NCBI RefSeq assembly: GCF_035830635.1 | Contig: NZ_JAYMFI010000032.1 | Span: 1-57,841 of the forward strand | Source of the DNA: Adlercreutzia shanghongiae | Lineage (GTDB): Bacteria; Actinomycetota; Coriobacteriia; Coriobacteriales; Eggerthellaceae | Length of the DNA stretch: 57,841 bases | Direction: 5' to 3' | Shown: piece after piece, positions 52,314 through 57,841 of the stretch | How the letters are laid out: every line of letters starts with the position of its first letter | Position numbering within the stretch: position 1 is the first letter of the stretch | Notes under the pieces: generated by a model | The model's database searches: none | What the model saw: only the letters and a program-made list of their open reading frames with translations | Told to the model about the DNA's origin: nothing | Made by a program: the position numbers and the translations under genes

Positions 52314-53804
52314 CTAAGCAATGCCGAGGCAATTGCGAACCGAAATACGGCCCCAGGCGAGGCACTCCGTCAGGTTGCCGCCGCCGTTGTACATATCGGA
52401 CCAGATTGAGCCAAACTCACCGGCGCCGTAGAGGTGAGGGATAGGATTGCGGTCCAAGTCCAAAATCTCGCCCTTAGCAGAACGCTCTGGTCCGCCGTTC
52501 GTGTTCAAGAAGTTAGGAATCATCTTCATAGCGTAGAACGGAGGCTGCAAAATGGGGAACAGCGTATCGCTGGGGCGATAAAAGGCCAGATCCTCTCCGG
52601 CTTCGCAAAGTGAATTCCAGTGTGCGATGGTCTTGGAGAGCTCCTCTGCCGGTACGTCCATCTGGCTTGCGAGACCCTCAATTGTCTCGTCTTTGTATCC
52701 CCAGGCTTCCGCTACAGGATCAATGTCGCCAAGCTTTTTGGTAGCCCCTTGGTCCATGGCAGCTTGGTCGAACACGTACCACGATAGCGGGGGAAGCTGC
52801 TGGTGCATCCACATGCCGCCCAGGTTCTGATCACCGTGACGATGGCCAACATGCACTCGAAGATCATCGTCTGTAAGCTTCTTGTTGTTGTAGCCGCCCA
52901 CTTCCATATAGTAGCGTCGACCGTGAGTTCCCACAATGATGCCCAGATCATGCACAATTGCCGCTCCACCATCATTTGATGCGAAACCGCTGCCGTCAAG
53001 CGTGGAGAAGTTGTTGTTGAAGCCGGCAATACCGTTCATATGCCACATATGCGCCTTCACTTCTGCGCACATCGTGATGCCGTCACCTTCATTGCAGAGG
53101 CCTGCAAGAGGGTGGGCTCCGTAAGACTTGTGATAATTTTGAAGCATCTCGCTGTTGTTCTCGAAACCGCCGCAGCACATAATGACGCCGTGATTGGCCT
53201 TTGCATTCACCGTCTTCCCGTCAACTTCATAGGTCAATCCGAGAATCTCGTTTGTGTCGGAGTCCTGGAACAAATGCAATGCACGAGCGCCAAGCAAATG
53301 CGTGACAGTGTCCGAGTTTTCCTTCACCTTACTGACCATGAATTGCTGAACATGCGTAAATCCGCCCGTCTCCTCGCCGTTAAACCTAATTCTTCCAAAA
53401 TACTGGGTCGGACAGAGTTCGGGATACTCCGGCACATAGCCGTCGTTGTCTTCTGTTTCCCACGACACCACAAGATCGTCTCCGGCTCCCAAAGACCTTA
53501 GCCAATCGGCGTGTTCGGTAAGCGCCGTAATGTGAGCTTCACAGATTTCATCAGAAACCGTGTCGTTTTCACCTCGTAATGCCTTGAAGTAGGTCAGCGC
53601 ATTTTCGTAGTCGTTCGTAGCGGATATCATTCCCGCCGAATACTGGCTGTTGCCTCCACCGTATTCATTGTCGCCCTTCTCAAGAAGGAGACAGGTCGCG
53701 CCATTGCCCTCTGCCGCCACGGTCACCGCCGCTGTTGTGCCGGCCAAGCCACCACCCACGACAATAACGTCATATTCTTCGTCCCAAGAAGACGCAGCAC
53801 TCAT
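52314..53804 (-). CDS. cytoplasmic FAD reductase (flavoprotein 4)
   Basis: This 496-aa fumarate-reductase-like flavoprotein has the FAD motif VIVVGGGLAGTTAAV at about residues 13-27. There is no TAT signal, unlike the other three in the window. Its C-terminal segment reads IPHLYGAGEFGSIWSDMYNGGGNLTE, lacking the R-L-G-G-N Arg but sharing the YN-x-G-G-N variant of flavoprotein 1. The ATG has no strong ribosome-binding site, and an in-frame stop lies 11 codons upstream. The true start may therefore differ slightly, or the protein lost its leader. Codon use is AT-richer than the flanks. Divergent from LuxR4. Confidence 0.85.
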   Translation of the reverse strand: MSAASSWDEEYDVIVVGGGLAGTTAAVTVAAEGNGATCLLLEKGDNEYGGGNSQYSAGMISATNDYENALTYFKALRGENDTVSDEICEAHITALTEHADWLRSLGAGDDLVVSWETEDNDGYVPEYPELCPTQYFGRIRFNGEETGGFTHVQQFMVSKVKENSDTVTHLLGARALHLFQDSDTNEILGLTYEVDGKTVNAKANHGVIMCCGGFENNSEMLQNYHKSYGAHPLAGLCNEGDGITMCAEVKAHMWHMNGIAGFNNNFSTLDGSGFASNDGGAAIVHDLGIIVGTHGRRYYMEVGGYNNKKLTDDDLRVHVGHRHGDQNLGGMWMHQQLPPLSWYVFDQAAMDQGATKKLGDIDPVAEAWGYKDETIEGLASQMDVPAEELSKTIAHWNSLCEAGEDLAFYRPSDTLFPILQPPFYAMKMIPNFLNTNGGPERSAKGEILDLDRNPIPHLYGAGEFGSIWSDMYNGGGNLTECLAWGRISVRNCLGIA

Positions 53805-53808
53805 TCTT

Positions 53809-55107
53809 TTGAGAAATACGCTCGAGGCACGAATCTATCAACGTAGAGCGATTATCGCTTGCGTCGTCCTATCACTTGCGGGCGCAATTGCGTTAGTTGC
53901 CCAAATCGTCTCATCCGACAACACCGTCAAAGCCCTTTGCGCAATCTTCGCGATTGCAATGCAAGCCACTTTGCTTCCCACCGTTTTATTCGATTGGACT
54001 CGCCGGACTCTGCTCCTTGCATTCGAGAGGGGCCTCCCTACCGCCGCGACGGTAATATTGTTCGCTCTTCTTATTGCACGCGCAGTAGCTTCTCCCTTGT
54101 TTGCGCCCTCCCAATTCGTTGAGGGCCTGCGCATGTTCTGCCTTCCAGCTTCCGCAGTTCTCTTATTGATATGCTGGACACCGGAAGATAGCTTTGTGAG
54201 AGATTCGAATCTAACCGCATCCGCGACGCTTCGCAAATACGCGCCTGCTATTCTTATTTATTTCCTGCTTGAAACCCTCGGTCGAGTTTTTCAGATGCTG
54301 TTTTCGTCTGGGTCGATAGATCAAATGCTTGGGGTCTCGAATTTACGTGAGATCGTTGTCTTGTCGGTGCTTGCCTCGGCAGCCATAGCAACAATCATTC
54401 ATTTTAAGCACCCCTCATCAATCGGCAAGAAAGAGTGTTTTTGCTTGCTCCTGGGCGTCGCATTCGGGCTCGCCGTTGGGGAGCTTTTGGGCATATTCAC
54501 TGGCTCCTCCGTTACCGTTGTATTTATTGACTTTATCGAAACGACAAGAGCATTGCTGCGCGCCGCTTTTTTCATTGCGCTGTTTCTCCTGGCCTACGAA
54601 TCATCTCTGTCCGTTGTGACCGTTTTCGGACTATTCTTGGTTGCCCCAGTCTGCCTTAGTCGCCTCGCGTTTCTCAACGTACCCAGCATTCCAATTGCAG
54701 ATCCGAACATGTTGGCTCTGCTGCAAGAAGGGCTTACGGGGATTATCGCGTTTTGTTTTATAGCCGCTTCGACAATGCTTGCCAGCTCTTTTATCCACAG
54801 CAATTCATTCCGCACGCTTTTTGATACGGAAAACTCCTCGGCAATATCCGAATCCAGCGACACACGATTCAACGAGGCCCTAAAGGCGGCAGCAGTGCAA
54901 TTTGCACTCACAGCTCGCGAGCAAGACATTTTGGAATACCTAGCGCAGGGCTATAGCGCAAAGAGGATCGGCGAGAAGCTGTTCATTTCGCCTTACACAG
55001 TCCAGAATCACACAAAGTGCATCTATAGGAAAATGGGAGTTCGTTCAAAGCAAGAGCTAATCGAGCGAATCAACTCTCCCGAAAAGCGACAGGAAACACT
55101 TCAATAA
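53809..55107 (+). CDS. membrane-embedded LuxR-type regulator 4
   Basis: This ~432-aa protein has about ten to twelve hydrophobic segments and a C-terminal LuxR domain (LTAREQDILEYLAQGYSAKRIGEKLF, then SPYTVQNHTKCIYRKMGVRSKQELIERI). The open frame extends 53 codons upstream, but that part is the antisense of flavoprotein 4. The first membrane helix begins just after TTG 53809, so a TTG start is assumed. No good Shine-Dalgarno is visible. Only four bases then separate the two divergent start codons, so promoters must lie inside the opposing genes. AT-rich like flavoprotein 4. Confidence 0.8.
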   Translation: MRNTLEARIYQRRAIIACVVLSLAGAIALVAQIVSSDNTVKALCAIFAIAMQATLLPTVLFDWTRRTLLLAFERGLPTAATVILFALLIARAVASPLFAPSQFVEGLRMFCLPASAVLLLICWTPEDSFVRDSNLTASATLRKYAPAILIYFLLETLGRVFQMLFSSGSIDQMLGVSNLREIVVLSVLASAAIATIIHFKHPSSIGKKECFCLLLGVAFGLAVGELLGIFTGSSVTVVFIDFIETTRALLRAAFFIALFLLAYESSLSVVTVFGLFLVAPVCLSRLAFLNVPSIPIADPNMLALLQEGLTGIIAFCFIAASTMLASSFIHSNSFRTLFDTENSSAISESSDTRFNEALKAAAVQFALTAREQDILEYLAQGYSAKRIGEKLFISPYTVQNHTKCIYRKMGVRSKQELIERINSPEKRQETLQ

Positions 55108-55109
55108 AA

Positions 55110-55150
55110 AGGGGCCGCAGCCAATGTGCAATGCATCGGCTGCGGCCCCT
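55110..55150 (-). terminator. rho-independent terminator after lysS
   Basis: AGGGGCCGCAGCC/GGCTGCGGCCCCT, a 13-bp perfect stem with a 15-nt loop, is followed on the minus strand by TTTTTATT. It also lies immediately after the LuxR4 stop. Confidence 0.85.
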
Positions 55151-55166
55151 GCAATAGCAGCGCGGC

Positions 55167-57137
55167 CTAGTACAGCTTGGCGCCGGCAGGGATACGGTCG
55201 TCTACCATGAGAAGGTTCAGACGCTCCTCGGGTTCGCCGTCGTCGCCGGGCACCTCGTGGATGGCCGACATGAGCATGCCCTCGGAGGCGACGCCCATCA
55301 TCTTGCGCGGGGGCAGGTTGGTGATGGCGATGAGCGTCTTGCCCACCAGCTCCTCGGGCTCGTAGTAGGCGTGAATGCCAGAAAGGATGGTGCGGTCCTC
55401 GTCGGTGCCGTCATCCAGCGTGAACTGCAGCAGCTTCTTCGACTTCGGCACCGCGATGCACTCCTTCACCTTCACGGCACGGAAGTCCGATTTGCTGAAG
55501 GTGTCGAAGTCCACCTCGTCCTCGAACAGCGGCTCGATAACGACGTTGGAGAAGTCGATGGGAGCCGCGGGGGGCTCGGTCTCAGACGCGGTAGCAGTCG
55601 GCGCAGCAGCGGGGGCAGCCGCCCCGGCGCCCTTCCCGACCACGGGGGCCTCGTCCTTCATGTGGGGGAACAGCAGCACATCGCGAATGGAGGGCGCATC
55701 GGCCAGCAGCATGACCAAGCGGTCGATGCCGATGCCCACGCCACCCGCCGGCGGCATGCCGTATTCCAGCGCGCGGATGTAGTCGGCATCGTAGCCCATG
55801 GCCTCGTCGTCGCCCATGTCCTTGGCGGCCACCTGGGCGCGGAAGCGCTCGGCCTGATCCACCGGGTCGTTCAGCTCGGTGAAGGCGTTGGCGTACTCGT
55901 GACCCAGGATGAACAGCTCGAAGCGCTGAGTAAGCTCAGGGTTATCGGGGTGCTTCTTCGCCAGCGGCGAGATTTCCAGCGGATGATCGATGACGAAGGT
56001 GGGCTGGATGAGCTTCTCTTCCGCCACGGCCTCGAAAATCTCGGAGATGAGCTTGCCCTTGCCCCAGGCCGCCTCCGCGTGGCCGCCGTTCTTCTCCAGA
56101 ATGGCCACGAGCTCTTCGCGGGTGCGCTCGAAGGAAACCTCTTCGCCGGCGTGCTCGCTGGCAAGCTCGATCATGGAAGCGCGACGCCAGTCGCCGGACA
56201 GGTTCACCGGCACGCCCTGGTACTCGATTTCAAGCGTGCCGCAAGCTGCCTGGGCCGCGGCCTTGATGCAGCCCTCAGTGAGGTCCATCATGGAATCGAG
56301 GTCGCCGAAGGCCTCATAGGCCTCCATAGTGGTGAACTCGGGGTTGTGGTACGGATCCATGCCCTCGTTGCGGAACTGGCGACCGATTTCGAACACCTTC
56401 TCGAAACCGCCCACGAGCAGACGCTTCAGCGGCAGCTCCGTGGCAATGCGCAGGTAGTAGTCGCGATCGAGCGCATTGAAGTGCGTGATGAAAGGCTTGG
56501 CGTTCGCACCGCCGATGATGGCGTGCAGAAACGGCGTCTCCACCTCGTAGAAGCCGGTGTCCTCCATGTAGCGGCGGATGGCCGACACGATCTTGAAGCG
56601 GCGCTCGAAGGTGGTGCGCACCTCGGGGTTCATGACCAGGTCCACATAGCGCTGGCGGTAGCGGGTCTCCTTGTCCGTGAGCCCGTGGAACTTCTCGGGC
56701 AGAGGGCGCAGCGACTTGCTCATGAGCTCGAAGGAATCCACGGCCACGGACAGCTGGCCGCGCTTCGTGCGCATCATGGTGCCGGAAACGGCGATCCAGT
56801 CGCCCACGTCTAAATCGCACAGGGCCGCAAAAGCCTCCTCGCCGAGCGCGTTGATACGGCAGAACAGCTGGATGTCACAGCCAGACTCGCGCAGCTCCAG
56901 AAAGGCGATCTTGCCCTGCACGCGCTTGGCCATGATGCGGCCGGCAATGAGCACCTCGTCCTCAGTGGACTCGCCGTCTTCCAAATGGGAGTACTTCTCG
57001 TTCAGCTCGCCCACGGTGTGGCTGCGCTTGACCGAGTGGCCGTAAGGATCGACGCCCGCAGCGATCAGCGCCTCACGCTTGGCCTTGCGCACCTCAACGG
57101 GGTCGTCTTCGATGATTTCGATGGTTTCCTCAGCCAT
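55167..57137 (-). CDS. lysS: lysyl-tRNA synthetase fused to tRNA-binding domain
   Basis: This 656-aa protein has a class II LysRS core (residues about 1-500): an OB-fold anticodon-binding domain, motif 2 around FRNEGMDPYHNPEFTTMEAYEA, and motif 3 GGVGIGIDRLVML. A Pro/Ala linker (about 505-535) leads to a C-terminal EMAPII/Arc1p-like OB-fold tRNA-binding domain (FSKSDFRAVKVKECIAVPKSKKLLQF to GMLMSAIHE). The added domain is usually a C-terminal part of MetRS or the free protein CsaA/Trbp111; on LysRS it is uncommon. It starts 2 nt after the greA stop. Confidence 0.95.
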   Translation of the reverse strand: MAEETIEIIEDDPVEVRKAKREALIAAGVDPYGHSVKRSHTVGELNEKYSHLEDGESTEDEVLIAGRIMAKRVQGKIAFLELRESGCDIQLFCRINALGEEAFAALCDLDVGDWIAVSGTMMRTKRGQLSVAVDSFELMSKSLRPLPEKFHGLTDKETRYRQRYVDLVMNPEVRTTFERRFKIVSAIRRYMEDTGFYEVETPFLHAIIGGANAKPFITHFNALDRDYYLRIATELPLKRLLVGGFEKVFEIGRQFRNEGMDPYHNPEFTTMEAYEAFGDLDSMMDLTEGCIKAAAQAACGTLEIEYQGVPVNLSGDWRRASMIELASEHAGEEVSFERTREELVAILEKNGGHAEAAWGKGKLISEIFEAVAEEKLIQPTFVIDHPLEISPLAKKHPDNPELTQRFELFILGHEYANAFTELNDPVDQAERFRAQVAAKDMGDDEAMGYDADYIRALEYGMPPAGGVGIGIDRLVMLLADAPSIRDVLLFPHMKDEAPVVGKGAGAAAPAAAPTATASETEPPAAPIDFSNVVIEPLFEDEVDFDTFSKSDFRAVKVKECIAVPKSKKLLQFTLDDGTDEDRTILSGIHAYYEPEELVGKTLIAITNLPPRKMMGVASEGMLMSAIHEVPGDDGEPEERLNLLMVDDRIPAGAKLY

Positions 57138-57139
57138 GA

Positions 57140-57610
57140 TTAGTGCTCAATCTTCAGAACGGTCAGCTTGATGTCGCGGCCGGTGGGGCCGGTCGTGGTC
57201 ACCTCGTCGCCCTTCTTGCAACCCAAAAGCGCCTGGCCCACCGGCGACTCGTTGGAGATCTTGCCCTCGTGGGCATCGCTCTCGGCGCCGCCCACAATGG
57301 TGAACACGCGCTCGCGGCCGTTCATGTCCACGGTGACGATGGAGCCGATGTTCACCTTGCTGGAGCGCTTCGGGGTGTTCACGACGGTGGCCTCGGACAG
57401 GATGCGGCTGATCTCGGCAATGCGCGCCTCCATCATGCCCTGCTCGTTTTTGGCGTCGTCGTACTCGGAGTTCTCGGAGATGTCGCCGAACTCGCGGGCA
57501 ACCTTGATGCGCTCGCCAATCTCGGCGCGCTTCTCGTTCTCCAGGTAGTGCAGCTCTTCTTCGAGCTTCTTCTTTCCCTCTTCGGTCAGAACATAGTTTT
57601 CGTTAGCCAT
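57140..57610 (-). CDS. greA: transcription elongation factor GreA
   Basis: This 156-aa protein stimulates RNA polymerase transcript cleavage. The N-terminal coiled coil (EEGKKKLEEELHYLENEKRAEI... GDISENSEYDDAKNEQ) carries the conserved acidic tip DISENSEYD. The C-terminal FKBP-like domain ends in GDEVTTTGPTGRDIKLTVLKIE. ATG 57610 gives the standard length; the frame extends upstream without similarity. It is cotranscribed with lysS. Confidence 0.96.
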   Translation of the reverse strand: MANENYVLTEEGKKKLEEELHYLENEKRAEIGERIKVAREFGDISENSEYDDAKNEQGMMEARIAEISRILSEATVVNTPKRSSKVNIGSIVTVDMNGRERVFTIVGGAESDAHEGKISNESPVGQALLGCKKGDEVTTTGPTGRDIKLTVLKIEH

Positions 57611-57706
57611 GGATCTTCCTATTTTCTCTCTTATACATCGGTGGTGCGCCCGCACAACGCAGCGGGCGCACCACCGTTCTTGCCTCATGTTGTGGAAGGA
57701 AACCGG

Positions 57707-57841
57707 TTACTCGGCCTTCTTCTTGACGACCTTCTTCACCGTCTTCTTCGGGGCAGCGGGCTCGTCGTCCTCAACCTCGATGACCTCCTCGACGACTTCC
57801 TCGTCGGCAGCCTCCTCGACGTCCTTCTCGCCGGCGCCCAT
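57707..57841 (-). CDS. C-terminal end of an unidentified protein (partial)
   Basis: The last 44 codons of a frame that reaches the window edge encode an acidic then Lys-rich tail (VEEAADEEVVEEVIEVEDDEPAAP, ending KKTVKKVVKKKAE) and stop at 57707-57709. The composition resembles low-complexity tails of abundant cytoplasmic proteins; the main body is outside the window so no function can be given. The codon at the very edge is ATG, but it is unlikely to be the start. Confidence 0.6.
   Translation of the reverse strand: MGAGEKDVEEAADEEVVEEVIEVEDDEPAAPKKTVKKVVKKKAE

Overview
The window looks like chromosomal DNA from a high-GC anaerobic gut actinobacterium of the Eggerthellaceae (Coriobacteriia; Eggerthella, Adlercreutzia or Gordonibacter type). 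The assignment is an inference from content. There are four pairs of a membrane-embedded LuxR regulator with a fumarate-reductase-like flavoprotein, a multihaem c-type lipoprotein, and a pyrogallol-transhydroxylase-like molybdenum enzyme. All of these are hallmarks of the respiratory and xenobiotic-reducing repertoire of that family. I ran no database search; calls rest on motifs, length and context.

Layout. 1-331 is the 5' end of a 16S rRNA gene (minus strand) with a strong upstream promoter. 0.77-2.4 kb: secreted Ca-repeat-like protein, ECF sigma factor and His-rich anti-sigma factor. 2.5-3.7 kb: tyrS. 3.8-4.2 kb: remnant of an AAA ATPase plus a near-perfect palindrome. 4.4-8.4 kb: six-haem cytochrome and TAT flavoprotein, divergent from LuxR1. 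8.5-14.1 kb: U32 peptidase-like rRNA/tRNA-modification protein, lipoprotein, class A PBP. 14.2-14.5 kb: 51-bp tandem repeat. 14.5-22.6 kb: arginine genes argC-J-B-D, terminator, argG-H, without argF. 23-26.8 kb: FKBP isomerase, small protein, PucR regulator, second U32 protein. 26.9-30.5 kb: LuxR2 and TAT flavoprotein. 30.6-33 kb: cysS and a small alarmone synthetase-like gene. 33.2-36.5 kb: LuxR3 and TAT flavoprotein, noticeably AT-richer than the flanks. 36.6-39.4 kb: DUF2442/DUF4160 pair, second ECF sigma/anti-sigma pair and gene remnants. 39.7-45 kb: ispF, ispD, clpC (with a CIRCE-like operator) and a K+ channel. 45-51.3 kb: one apparent operon for a Mo/FeS transhydroxylase-like enzyme, two VOC proteins, a zinc-ribbon protein, an unknown protein and an FKBP isomerase. 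51.5-55.1 kb: TetR regulator, cytoplasmic flavoprotein and LuxR4, again AT-richer. 55.2-57.8 kb: lysS fused to a tRNA-binding domain, greA, and the end of a further gene.

How the parts work together. Housekeeping blocks alternate with small respiratory modules, each made of one regulator and one reductase. In these modules the flavoprotein is probably the terminal reductase for one specific organic acceptor and the neighbouring membrane LuxR its sensor. The most system-like accessory block is the 45.1-51.3 kb operon. The catalytic subunit lacks an N-terminal Fe-S Cys motif and any export signal, and the small subunit has three Fe-S-type Cys groups and a C-terminal beta-domain. This matches Pelobacter-type pyrogallol-phloroglucinol transhydroxylase, but here it is joined to an exported VOC lipoprotein and a cytoplasmic VOC protein, a combination I do not recognise as described. 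Non-coding structure is unusually rich: a 51-bp tandem array, several long inverted repeats, and short hairpin repeats inserted in frame in both U32 genes.
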